Positions 28,120 through 37,062 of a DNA stretch of 64,000 nt are shown here, piece by piece (the first letter of the stretch is position 1; each line of letters begins with the position of its first letter). Under the pieces are notes generated by a model, which saw only the letters and a list, made by a program, of their open reading frames with translations, searched no databases and was not told the origin of the DNA. Source of the DNA: Ehrlichia canis str. Jake (lineage in GTDB: Bacteria > Pseudomonadota > Alphaproteobacteria > Rickettsiales > Anaplasmataceae). The stretch covers positions 62,001 through 126,000 of the forward strand of contig NC_007354.1 of the NCBI RefSeq assembly GCF_000012565.1, in the 5' to 3' direction. A program made the position numbers and the translations under genes.

Positions 28120-30993
28120 ATGTTGAGTAGCATAGCAAGTCTGAAAGAAGATATTGAGAATATAGCAAAAAGTATAGAAGAATTAATTAGTTCTTATAAT
28201 GTACCAAATCGTAAGTTAAGTTTAAAAGAGGCAGTAAGATTAGAGAAGATATGTGTTTTAAAATCTGAATTAGATGAGGTTCTCCATATTGGATTGTATG
28301 GTAGTAAAGACTTAGTGTTAGAACAACCTGTTTTTGGATATCAGCAACGAAATCAAGGAAAAATAGAGTTTGACAAAGAACACATGTTGTTAGTTTCTAT
28401 GAGATTTAGTCGGTTAATACTGTATTTTTTAAAAGTTGAGGAGTTGTTGATACGGTTTAGTGATTTAAGAAGTGAAGGACGAGCAGAAAGTAATTCTGTT
28501 TGTGCAAATATGGATAATGATGTGAATCTGCTAATACAAGAACTGAGCAAAAGAGGTAAGTTGCTATCGAAGGTATTGGGAGGAAAATCTGACGAAATAG
28601 AAGCGAAGGTTGAAAGTTTAGAACAGAATGAAATTACGATACATAGTAAAGCAGTTGATAGTATTGGGGATCAATCTAATGTTCAAGTGAGTTTAATATC
28701 TAAAGAATCTGAAGTAGAACTTTTATCTGATGTCAATAACCCTAAGAAAAAGAAAAAAAAGAAACAAAGTAAACAAAAACTAAATGTACAAAATAATTTA
28801 GTGCTAGATAGTGTGGAATTAGGATCTTCTGAAGTAATGGCAAGCGTTCAAAATGAAGGCTCAGAACATAGTCAAACGGTTGATAGTGTTGGTGGTGAAT
28901 CTGATGTTCAAGAACAATGTGTAGGTTTGGAGGAGTCTAGTATTAACGACCTTATGAAACAGGAAAAAGCAGAATTACTTGTACAGAAGCCACATGCATT
29001 AAGCATAAACTTTGAACCAAATATATCATCTGATCAATTGAGTAAGGAACAAAGTGTTGAGTTGTTTGAAAAAGCATGGAATGAGCTAACTGTGTTACCT
29101 CAAGATATGCAATTAAAACATGAAGAAGATTTGAAATCGAAAGAATTGATGGCAAGGTCTTCTGTTATTGTGGAAAGGGATGAATATTTACGACTTGGTG
29201 CAAGACCAAAATATAGTAGTGTAGTAGATAATGTTGTTAATAGACAGCATAGTGATCAAGTATCTGGTGTTAGGTTGAAAAGCGAGAAATCTAGTACAGG
29301 TATACAATTACGTGAAGTTAATACAAAGCAATATAAACAAGAAAAGAGTAAAAGCTTAGTGTCTGAAAGATCAGAAATGGGGTCTTCTGACTTGATTATA
29401 AAAGCTAAAAGTTCAAAGAAGAATACAAGGCAACTGAACAATAGTACAGGTGATGTTGTTAGTAGTCAGATTAACGAGAAGTTGCAAAATGTAGATTTAC
29501 CCTCTAAAGCGTCTAAGGGAGATATGCAATTGTCTGGAAATTCAAGAAAGAATGCACAGCTAGCAAATAGTGGTACAGGTATTGCTGATAGTCAACTTAG
29601 CGACAAAGTGCACAATATAGATTTACCCTCTAAAGCGTCTAAGGGAGATATGCAATTATCTGGAAATTCAAGAAAGAATGCACAGCTAGCAAATAGTGGT
29701 GCAGGTATTGCTGATAGTCAACTTAGCGACAAAGTGCACAATATAGATTTACCCTCTAAAGCGTCTAAGGGAGATATGCAATTATCTGGAAATTCAAGAA
29801 AGAATGCACAGCTAGCAAATAGTGGTGCAAGTATTGCTGATAGTCAACTTAGCGACAAAGTGCACAATATAGATTTAACTTCTAGAGAGTCTAAGGAAAG
29901 TATACAATTGTCTGAGGTTGATAAACAAAGAACTGCACAAGGAAAATTAGCAACAAATGTGGTATCACAATCATCTGATAAATTGAGTTATGATACACAA
30001 GGTAATGTGTTAAAGACAAAACAATCTGCTCAGGTAGAGTTAGTTAGTGTAGATCAAATAGTCATAAGTGGAAAATGCTTACCGTCAGGATATGAAGTAT
30101 TGAACAGTAGTGTAAGAGTTTTTCAGGATATGCATTGTAATTATTGTATAAATATGCTCCAAAAGATATTTGATCTTGAAGGGAATAAAATTGTTGTTAA
30201 CTCTGATATTGATTTGTTATTACAAAATGTTTTTCATGGAAATAAAAAGACATGTGTTTTTCTTATTAAGAATTCTATATTAGTGCAGTTTTTTAGTATG
30301 TTTGGAATAGAATTTTTAAGTATATTTGTTGGCTCAAAATTGAAAGAAGGTACGGTAGATAAGATGCTAGTAGACATTTTAACTGTTATAAAGAATGGGG
30401 TAGATATACATTACAATATATATAAAATATTGTGTAAATTTGTTGTGTTAAAGAAAGTTCCTTGTCAACTTGAGCTTGCTTGGTTTCATGATAATATGAG
30501 AATTCTGTATAGTGCTGTTAACGCTTTGAAAGATAAAAGTGCAGATGAAGAGTTGATGAACTTTATTGCTGTGTCTGCTGTGATGTCATATGGTGTGTTA
30601 CGCCTTGGAAAGAATATGATTTGTAACTATGATGTACAACTCAATAAATATTTTATGGAATCTTGTAAGCAGTATTGTGAATGTGATCTTGGAATACAGG
30701 CGTATAATATCTTGTTTGCTTTTGGGCCTTTATATTGTTTAGAAACATATGGTGTTGCGTTGGTGCGTGATTTGTATGTCCCACAATCTGTGATGATGGC
30801 ATGTTGTCGGCAGAATAGTTGTAATGTTGTAGCATCTGTTGAAAAGCGTGATATTAGCTTTAGTGTTTTTATTCAAGAAATGGTCAAGAGTTTTTATCCT
30901 TTAATTGATCGAAATGCTATTTCTCATTATATAGTAAGTATCATGCAATGTTATAAAAATGTAGTGCAGAAGGAGAGTTGTAACACGAGGTAA
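28120..30993 (+). CDS. GARPK-family paralog with three 42-residue repeats
   Basis: 957 residues, function unknown. Unlike the other family members it has no N-terminal membrane segment: the first 130 residues are helical (heptad-like KEDIENIAKSIEELI). A Lys patch (KKKKKKQSKQK) follows near 207-220, then YLRLGARPK near 360, three 42-residue repeats at about 459-584 and the conserved C-terminal domain from about 667 (FQDMHCNYCINMLQKIF) to the end. Many cysteines lie in that domain, as in the paralogs. The product ends in a short polar tail. No poly-G tract is present. Its closest relatives in the window are the giant protein and the downstream genes. Confidence 0.85.
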   Translation: MLSSIASLKEDIENIAKSIEELISSYNVPNRKLSLKEAVRLEKICVLKSELDEVLHIGLYGSKDLVLEQPVFGYQQRNQGKIEFDKEHMLLVSMRFSRLILYFLKVEELLIRFSDLRSEGRAESNSVCANMDNDVNLLIQELSKRGKLLSKVLGGKSDEIEAKVESLEQNEITIHSKAVDSIGDQSNVQVSLISKESEVELLSDVNNPKKKKKKKQSKQKLNVQNNLVLDSVELGSSEVMASVQNEGSEHSQTVDSVGGESDVQEQCVGLEESSINDLMKQEKAELLVQKPHALSINFEPNISSDQLSKEQSVELFEKAWNELTVLPQDMQLKHEEDLKSKELMARSSVIVERDEYLRLGARPKYSSVVDNVVNRQHSDQVSGVRLKSEKSSTGIQLREVNTKQYKQEKSKSLVSERSEMGSSDLIIKAKSSKKNTRQLNNSTGDVVSSQINEKLQNVDLPSKASKGDMQLSGNSRKNAQLANSGTGIADSQLSDKVHNIDLPSKASKGDMQLSGNSRKNAQLANSGAGIADSQLSDKVHNIDLPSKASKGDMQLSGNSRKNAQLANSGASIADSQLSDKVHNIDLTSRESKESIQLSEVDKQRTAQGKLATNVVSQSSDKLSYDTQGNVLKTKQSAQVELVSVDQIVISGKCLPSGYEVLNSSVRVFQDMHCNYCINMLQKIFDLEGNKIVVNSDIDLLLQNVFHGNKKTCVFLIKNSILVQFFSMFGIEFLSIFVGSKLKEGTVDKMLVDILTVIKNGVDIHYNIYKILCKFVVLKKVPCQLELAWFHDNMRILYSAVNALKDKSADEELMNFIAVSAVMSYGVLRLGKNMICNYDVQLNKYFMESCKQYCECDLGIQAYNILFAFGPLYCLETYGVALVRDLYVPQSVMMACCRQNSCNVVASVEKRDISFSVFIQEMVKSFYPLIDRNAISHYIVSIMQCYKNVVQKESCNTR
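29494..29871 (+). repeat. Tandem repeat, 3 x 126 bp
   Basis: Three almost identical in-frame copies of 42 codons. GATTTACCCTCTAAAGCG starts at 29494, 29620 and 29746. A diverged half copy precedes them. The units encode SKGDMQLSGNSRKNAQLANS and similar Ser/Asn-rich sequence. Confidence 0.93.
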
Positions 30994-31461
30994 AATAATA
31001 GTAAGATTTTTACATTTTTTATTACATGTAATAATGTTGCACAAGGGTTCTTTAATTTGAAATGGTACACATATGACTAGCATTGTAATAGTGTAATTAA
31101 GAAATGTGCAATATTTGTGCCATTGATATAAGGATATTAGAGGTTAGACTGTTGATAAAAGGTTATTTATATACTTTTGAAGAATTGGTGTCCTAAAGTA
31201 AGAGATGTTTGTATCAAAGTGGTTGTTTTTATATGGACACATCATTTCAATTCGCCATTCTATATTTAATAAAAATGAAATTATTGTAAGAAAACCTCTT
31301 GATAATCCTGCATCTTTTTGGAGTCCAATCCTTAGATATTACTAAAATTAGAGAAAAATGCATTCTTCAATAATTATTATAAATTAAGTATAATATATAA
31401 AAAAAGTAGTACAATTACTTAGTATGTTTATGTTATACTTAATTTGTGAGTGTGTGTTTTT
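30994..31461. other. Intergenic region, no gene seen
   Basis: 468 AT-rich bases with stops in all frames. The 3' end carries the paralog-family leader, with TGTGTTTTTAT at 31453-31463 running into the start codon. Confidence 0.55.
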
Positions 31462-33579
31462 ATGTTGACTATGTTTGTTTTATCGTTACTTGCTGTATCT
31501 GCTATTTTTGGATTTGCGGCTGCAGCATTACTAGAATCTATGATAGGTGGTTCTGGTGAAGAAAAGGAAAGAGAATCTAAAACTATTGCAGAGTCAGATG
31601 GTAATCAAGGTGTTGTAAAGGTGTCGGGTCGGGTGCGTCATAGGGATACTGCATCTGATAAACGGAAAAAGGCTGGCAAAAATAAGAAGTTAAAGCATGG
31701 GAAATACAATGCTCGAAAGTCTAGTAAATCTGGTCAAGGTGAAAAAAATGCTGACAAAGTTTTGGCTGGTACAGATGTAGTATCTCAAGAAGAAGATAAG
31801 GAGAAACATAATTCTAGAAAGCAACGTGCAGGTAAGAGAGTGGGTGTACGATCATCTGATAAAGTTGATCAAGGGCAAGATAAGGAGTGTACTACTGAAA
31901 TTTCATCTGATAGAAGTGTAAAATCTGCAGCGAAGGGTAAGGAAGTATTAGAGCAAAAAGTGCCGGTGGAAGATGATAAATCTGATAAAGATGTTCAAAG
32001 TCCAGGTAAGTCTAGCAAAAAGTTAGAGCAAAGTCCAGGTAAAGAACAACATCTACCTAGTGGTGGTGATATACCTTTACAAAGTGCAGGTGAGCATGCT
32101 GATATACCAACTGAAAGTAAAGATGCGAGTGCAGTAAGTAGTGGTGTTTCACAAGCATTTGATGGACAGGATAAATATTTAGCTCTAGGTGCAAGGCCAA
32201 AAAAGCGTGCTGAGCCTGTTAAAAGTAAGAAATCAGAACCGACTAAGAAATCTGATGTGCAAGTGGCTATGGCAGTTGATTCAGATCAAGTTAAGAAAGA
32301 TGATAAAAGTTCTGATAGAAGTGTGAAAGCAGGTAGTAAAGATAAAGAAGAATTAGAGAAGAAAAAGCAATCTAAAAGTTCAAAAGAAGCAGTGATTGTA
32401 CAATCAGCTAATGGAGTTACAGCTGATAAAGTTAGTCAAAGGCAAGACGAGAAACATAGTGCTGAAACTTCATCTAGTGAGGATGTGGAATCTGCAAAAG
32501 AGAGTAAAGAAGTATTAGAGCAGGAAAAATCAGTAGGAGGTGATGAATCTAATAAAGGTGTTCAAAAAGATTCAGAACAGTCAGAAGGGACTAAAAAAGA
32601 CGTACAATCATCTGAAAAACAAGATAACGCTAGTAAAGATGATATAAAAGCTTCATCTGATGAAAAGGGGGGGGGGGGAAAGCCAAGTAAAAATGTTGGC
32701 GCTTCTGATTTAGAAAGTACAGGTGATGATGCAGCATCTGGTGTACAAGAACAATATTTACGTCAAGGTACAAGGCCGAAAGTACGTGCTAGTAAAACTG
32801 TTAAAGCTAAGAAACATAAGTCACCTAAGACATCTGTAGAACCTGCTGTTCAATTTTTTGATTGGGATAGTGGGACTTATGATGAGAAAGATCCTTTTCT
32901 TGTTAGAGAAGCTGCAAAGAAACTGAGTAAAGATACTAAACCTACAACTGGTGTAGTACAGCCTCAAGCTTTACCTGATGATTCTGAAAGGAAGGATAAG
33001 GAATCTGGAAAGCTTGGCATTATAGAACAAAGTTTTGATGATACTGAAGAACAACTTGTTGAATTAGTAAAAGAAATTAGCCTAGGTGAGTTAGGTGCTG
33101 CAGCGCCATTAGAAAGTGATGAACAAAGTGGAACTGGTACTATTGACCCAGACACTAGAATTGCTGGGGTAAGTGCAGTATCTGTATTGGTGGATCCCCA
33201 CAAACCCAGTAAGAAAAATATTTTTTATGGAAAAGCAAGCTTACAATCTTTTAGGCAAAGTCAATACTTAGCATCATCTATTGTAGAATATCGTTGTAAA
33301 GTTCAGGAACTTAAAGAAAAATTAAGTGTTTTTCGTGGGATGCAGCTTCAATATTGCTGTCATATGATGCAAAATATGTTTTGTCTAGTAGTAGATAATA
33401 AGGTTTGTGTTAATGAAAGTGTGGAAGGTTTATTAAGAAACAAAGTAACGGATTATTCTATACTTGTTTTTTTATTAAAGCTTGGTTGTCTGATGAATTG
33501 TGCAGCAATCTTAGGTAAGGTTAAGTTTTTAATTTTCTTGCTTATGATGCACAACTGTGTTGGAAGAAAGCTGTGCTAA
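31462..33579 (+). CDS. GARPK-family paralog, 5' part of a frameshifted gene (poly-G12)
   Basis: 705 residues from the ATG at 31462; a GTG at 31450 and an ATG at 31471 are also in frame. A hydrophobic segment (residues 1-25, MFVLSLLAVSAIFGFAAAALL) should anchor it, or act as an export signal. Next come a polybasic region (KRKKAGKNKKLKHGK), repeated acidic/Ser-rich sequence, two GARPK-type motifs (about 242 and 437), FFDWDS near 463 and ISLGELGAAAP near 547. Twelve G at 32667-32678 encode Gly codons in frame. The C-terminal domain begins at about 627 but the frame is lost after LGKVKF. The paralog at 34886 has one more base in the T-rich stretch, and the missing half continues in the next frame. 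Either a pseudogene or a truncated protein; a sequencing slip is possible. Confidence 0.75.
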   Translation: MLTMFVLSLLAVSAIFGFAAAALLESMIGGSGEEKERESKTIAESDGNQGVVKVSGRVRHRDTASDKRKKAGKNKKLKHGKYNARKSSKSGQGEKNADKVLAGTDVVSQEEDKEKHNSRKQRAGKRVGVRSSDKVDQGQDKECTTEISSDRSVKSAAKGKEVLEQKVPVEDDKSDKDVQSPGKSSKKLEQSPGKEQHLPSGGDIPLQSAGEHADIPTESKDASAVSSGVSQAFDGQDKYLALGARPKKRAEPVKSKKSEPTKKSDVQVAMAVDSDQVKKDDKSSDRSVKAGSKDKEELEKKKQSKSSKEAVIVQSANGVTADKVSQRQDEKHSAETSSSEDVESAKESKEVLEQEKSVGGDESNKGVQKDSEQSEGTKKDVQSSEKQDNASKDDIKASSDEKGGGGKPSKNVGASDLESTGDDAASGVQEQYLRQGTRPKVRASKTVKAKKHKSPKTSVEPAVQFFDWDSGTYDEKDPFLVREAAKKLSKDTKPTTGVVQPQALPDDSERKDKESGKLGIIEQSFDDTEEQLVELVKEISLGELGAAAPLESDEQSGTGTIDPDTRIAGVSAVSVLVDPHKPSKKNIFYGKASLQSFRQSQYLASSIVEYRCKVQELKEKLSVFRGMQLQYCCHMMQNMFCLVVDNKVCVNESVEGLLRNKVTDYSILVFLLKLGCLMNCAAILGKVKFLIFLLMMHNCVGRKLC
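32667..32678 (+). repeat. Poly(G)12 tract in coding sequence
   Basis: Twelve consecutive G on the coding strand in an otherwise AT-rich gene. At this length the downstream frame is maintained (K-GGGG-K). Gain or loss of one G would truncate the product shortly afterwards. Confidence 0.95.
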
Positions 33580-34256
33580 ATAAAATCTTGAAAAAATTTC
33601 TTGTACATGTTGAAAAATCACAATTGAATGAATCTATAATTAATTTTTATTTTTGTCACCTGTTAAGTGAAGATGATAATGCAGTATACAGTGGACGTTT
33701 TTATAAAAGAGTATTAAGTACATTGTGTCAGCTCGTAAGATTGAGGCTGTGTGATCCAGACTGTGTAGAGCAACATGATGTGTTGAATCTTGGAATAGTA
33801 TCTTGTGCAATGATAATGGGTACTATGTATAAACAGTATATAAGCCTGCAGCATTTTTCTGGAGATGTTAAAGGTTATCCTAGTTTTAGTCAAGTGGTTA
33901 CTTGTATGGGGCCACAAAGACATCATAGAGGTGTTTTTGCACAATTATGCGTTACTATATTGTGTAAGATATGTGGTCTGAATAATTTGCAATATAATGA
34001 AGCAGTTTTGTTTAATGGTTTGTATATGCCAGGTGGGCTTATTACGAATGCTTCTGAGCATTTTCTTGGGAAAATTACACAATGTATTAATAATAATGAA
34101 ATGTTTTTTGGTGTGGTTATTGAGGATCTAGCTACGCAGGTTTGTATGATGCTTGATAGAATGCATTTAGCTGCTGTGAAAGAAGAGATAGAAGCATATT
34201 GTGCAGCTTATGACAAAATAATGCATAGTTCTAGTGGTCAAGGTCCTAGTAGATGA
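33573..34256 (+). pseudogene. 3' part of the frameshifted GARPK-family paralog
   Basis: This open frame (227 codons from a GTG) is the rest of the C-terminal domain of the gene starting at 31462, one frame over. Reading back past the GTG gives LAYDAQLCWKKAVLN, matching LAYDAQLYWDKSVLN of the paralog at 34886, so the frames should join near 33525-33540. It contains FYKRVLSTLCQLVRLRL and SCAMIMGTMYKQY and ends in a SSGQGPSR tail. Joined, the two parts would encode about 931 residues. There is no ribosome-binding site before the GTG, so independent translation is unlikely. Confidence 0.75.
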
Positions 34257-34553
34257 AAGTTTATCAATTTTATCACTTTAAAGTTTTTGTCTAATTAAAA
34301 ATATATTGCAGTATAATTAAAGCACTATATCTGTGTGCTTAATGTAAATTCTGTAAAAAATAATCAAAATGTATTTTATAAAAAGTACTGTAGTAATATT
34401 GTACTGTAATTTCATAATATTGCTGTTTATTACAAGTAGAGTTGTTGATTATATATCTTGTGAACATATTGAAAATATTGTAACATAAAGTATTAGGAAT
34501 TTAACTTCCTTTACTTTCAGTATAAGTGTGTGTTTTTATAACTTAGCATTATG
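34254..34553. other. Intergenic region with paralog leader
   Basis: The first 180 bases are the duplicated 3' flank shared with 36671-36850. Then comes a leader with CTTGTGAACATATTGAAAAT and TGTGTTTTTAT (34529-34539), matching the leader of the gene at 45083. No gene is seen. Confidence 0.55.
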
Positions 34554-34885
34554 ATGTTATTTTGAAATTGCATATGTTAGTGTTATTCTCCACTATTATT
34601 TGAATCGGTGGTTGCTAATTCTTAGAGATGGACAGTTGGAAAGAGTCTGTAAGAGCTGTGCGATCAGATATGGTAGATATGGTGTGTAAGCATCAGGTAA
34701 ATGTCATGTTACAAAGTGATATGTCTAGTTATAGATATTGAAGCTAGTAAAGAGAAGATGCAATCAAAAAGTGGTGAATAAAACGCACAAACAACTGGTG
34801 AGATCTGTAGAGGTTGACCTGAAAAAAGTTGTGTAGGTACTGAATCTAGTAAAGATAAAAAATGTTAGAGAAGAGGTAGAAAAAA
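34554..34885 (+). pseudogene. Decayed 5' end of the following paralog
   Basis: The family leader box at 34529-34539 is followed by ATG TTA TTT and then TGA at 34563. The healthy paralog at 37063 reads ATG TTA TTT TTA at the same place. Further on, words such as EASKEKMQSKSGE and GTESSKDKK, typical of the family's middle region, occur in one frame but are broken by stops. I infer that the membrane segment and start of this gene have decayed. Confidence 0.6.
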
Positions 34886-36673
34886 ATGCTATCAGGAAAT
34901 AATAACCCAAGTAAAAAAGAGTCTCAAGTACAAGATGAAAATACACAATCTAGTGGAGGTGTTCAGGAAGATTCAGAACAGTCAGAAGGGACCAAAAAGG
35001 ACGTACAATCATCTGAAAAACAAGATAGCGCTAGTAAAGATGATGTAAAAGCTTCATCTGATGAAAGGAAGGGGGGGGGGGGAGAAGAGACAAGTAAAAA
35101 TGTTGGCGCTTCTGATTTAGAAAGTACAGGTGGTGATGCAGCATCTGGTGTACAAGAACAATATTTACGTCAAGGTGCAAGGCCGAAAGTACGTGCTAGT
35201 AGAACTGTTAAAGCTAAGAAACATAAGTCACCTAAGACATCTGTAGCACCTGCTGTTCAATTTTTTGATTGGGATAGTGGAGCTTATTGTGAAGAAGATC
35301 CTTTTCTTGTTAAAGAAGCTACAAAGGAACTGAGTAAAGATACTAAACCCACAACTGGTGTAGTACAGCCTCAAGCTACTGAGGGAATTTTACCTGATGA
35401 TTCTGAAAAGGAGGGTGAAGCATCTAAAAAGCTTGGCATTGTAGAACAAAGTTTTGATGGTGCTGAAGAACAACTTGTTAAATTAGTAGAAGAAATTAGC
35501 ATAGGTGAGTTAGGGGCTGCAGCGCCATTAGAAAGTGATGAACAAAGTGGAATTGGTACTATTGATCCAGACACTAAAATTGCTGAGGTAAGTGCAGTAT
35601 CTGTATTGGTGGATCCCCGCAAACCCGATAAGAAAAATATTTTTTATGGAAGAGCAAGCTTGCAAGCTTTCAGGCAAAATCGACTTGTAGCACCATCTGT
35701 TGAAGCATATCATATTGGAGTTAGGCAACTTAAAGAAAAATTAAATCCTTTTCGGGAGATGCACCTTCAATATTGCTGTCATATGATGCAAGGGATATTT
35801 TGTATGGTAGGTAATAAGGTTCATGTTAATAAAAATGTGGATGATTTCTTAAAAAGCAAAGTAATAGATCATGCCATGCTTGTTTTTGTATTAAAGCTTG
35901 GTTGTCTAATGAATTGTGTAGCAATATTAGGTAAGAATAATTTTTTTAGTTCTCTTGCTTATGATGCACAACTGTATTGGGATAAATCTGTGTTAAATAC
36001 ACTCTTGAAAAAATTACTTGCAAGTATTAGTGCAGCACAAATTAGCATACCTGTAGTTAATTTTCATTTTTCTCAGCTGTTGAATCAAGGTGATCAAGCA
36101 GCACATAGTGGAACTTTTTATAGAAGAGTATTAAGTGTATTGTGTCAGCTTGTAAGGTTGAGGCTATGTGATCCAAGCTGTGAAAATCAACATAATATGT
36201 TAGATCTTGGAATAGTATCTTGTGCAATGATAATGGGTACTATGTATAAACAGTATATAAGCATGCTGCATTTTTCTGGAGATGTTAACGGTCATCCTAG
36301 TTTTAGTCAAGTGATTACTTGTATGGGACCACAAAGACCTCATAGAGGTGTTTTTGCACGATTATGCGTTACTATATTGTGTAAGTTATCTGGTATGAAT
36401 AATTTAAAATATAATAAAGCAGTTTTGTTTAACAGTTTGTATATGCCAGGTGGGCTTATTGCGAATGCTTCTGAACATTTTCTTGGGAAAATTACACAAT
36501 GTATTAATAATAATGAAATGTTTTTTGGTGTGATTATTGAGGATCTATCTATGCAGGTTTGTATGATGCTTGATAGAATGCATTTAGCTGCTATGGAAGA
36601 AGAGATAGAACAATATTGTGTAGCTTATAGTAAGGTAACACATGGTTATAGTAGTCAAGGTCCTAGTAGATGA
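34886..36673 (+). CDS. GARPK-family paralog lacking the N-terminal membrane segment (poly-G12)
   Basis: 595 residues from the first available ATG. The leader and membrane segment expected upstream have decayed, so translation may be weak or absent. The remainder is intact: G12 at 35071-35082 (residues about 62-65), YLRQGARPKVRAS at about 93-105, PAVQFFDWDS near 125, ISIGELGAAAP and a complete C-terminal domain from about 291 to the end (MHLQYCCHMMQGIF, GIVSCAMIMGTMYKQY, CMGPQRPHRGVFARLCV, SSQGPSR tail). It is the unbroken twin of the split gene before it and shows where that gene lost a base. Possibly a reservoir for recombination rather than an expressed gene; that is inference. Confidence 0.72.
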   Translation: MLSGNNNPSKKESQVQDENTQSSGGVQEDSEQSEGTKKDVQSSEKQDSASKDDVKASSDERKGGGGEETSKNVGASDLESTGGDAASGVQEQYLRQGARPKVRASRTVKAKKHKSPKTSVAPAVQFFDWDSGAYCEEDPFLVKEATKELSKDTKPTTGVVQPQATEGILPDDSEKEGEASKKLGIVEQSFDGAEEQLVKLVEEISIGELGAAAPLESDEQSGIGTIDPDTKIAEVSAVSVLVDPRKPDKKNIFYGRASLQAFRQNRLVAPSVEAYHIGVRQLKEKLNPFREMHLQYCCHMMQGIFCMVGNKVHVNKNVDDFLKSKVIDHAMLVFVLKLGCLMNCVAILGKNNFFSSLAYDAQLYWDKSVLNTLLKKLLASISAAQISIPVVNFHFSQLLNQGDQAAHSGTFYRRVLSVLCQLVRLRLCDPSCENQHNMLDLGIVSCAMIMGTMYKQYISMLHFSGDVNGHPSFSQVITCMGPQRPHRGVFARLCVTILCKLSGMNNLKYNKAVLFNSLYMPGGLIANASEHFLGKITQCINNNEMFFGVIIEDLSMQVCMMLDRMHLAAMEEEIEQYCVAYSKVTHGYSSQGPSR

Positions 36674-36850
36674 AAGTTTATCAATTTTATCACTTTAAAG
36701 TTTTTGTCTAATTAAAAATATATTGCAGTATAATTAAAGCACTATATCTGTGTGCTTAATGTAAATTCTGTAAAAAATAGTAAAAATGTATTTTATAAAA
36801 AGTACTGTAGTAATATTGTGCTGTAATTTCATAATATTGCTGTTTATTGT
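34960..36850 (+). repeat. Segmental duplication, copy 2
   Basis: Tandem partner of 32570-34437. The offset grows from 2404 (poly-G tracts) to 2417 (stop codons), showing small indels. The noncoding 3' flank is also duplicated, so the event copied a DNA segment and not only a reading frame. Confidence 0.85.
35071..35082 (+). repeat. Poly(G)12 tract in coding sequence
   Basis: Twelve G on the coding strand, in frame (RK-GGGG-EE), at the same place as the tract at 32667. Confidence 0.95.
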
Positions 36851-37062
36851 TGGTGCTTATACATTTAACAATTAATACTTTTAGGATATGACGAGTTTAT
36901 CAGTACATTATTATCATTGAAAATCCAAAAATACCTTTATTATAGGTTTTATCAGAAATTTTTATTGTTATAACATTAAAAGTGTTAGTATATAACTTGG
37001 ATGATGAAGCATTTAAATTTCTTTTTATTTTGTGTAAATGTGTGTTTTTATAATTTTTAGTA
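36674..37062. other. Intergenic region with family 3' flank and leader
   Basis: The left half repeats 34257-34437 nearly base for base. The right half ends with TGTGTTTTTAT at 37041-37051, 11 bases before the next ATG. No gene is seen. Confidence 0.55.

Larger units (their letters stand above)
32570..34437 (+). repeat. Segmental duplication, copy 1
   Basis: From the GVQKDSEQSEGTKKD coding segment to about 180 bases past the stop codon this stretch matches 34960-36850 closely, including the noncoding tail TGAAAGTTTATCAATTTTAT. It contains one of the two G12 tracts in each copy. Confidence 0.85.
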
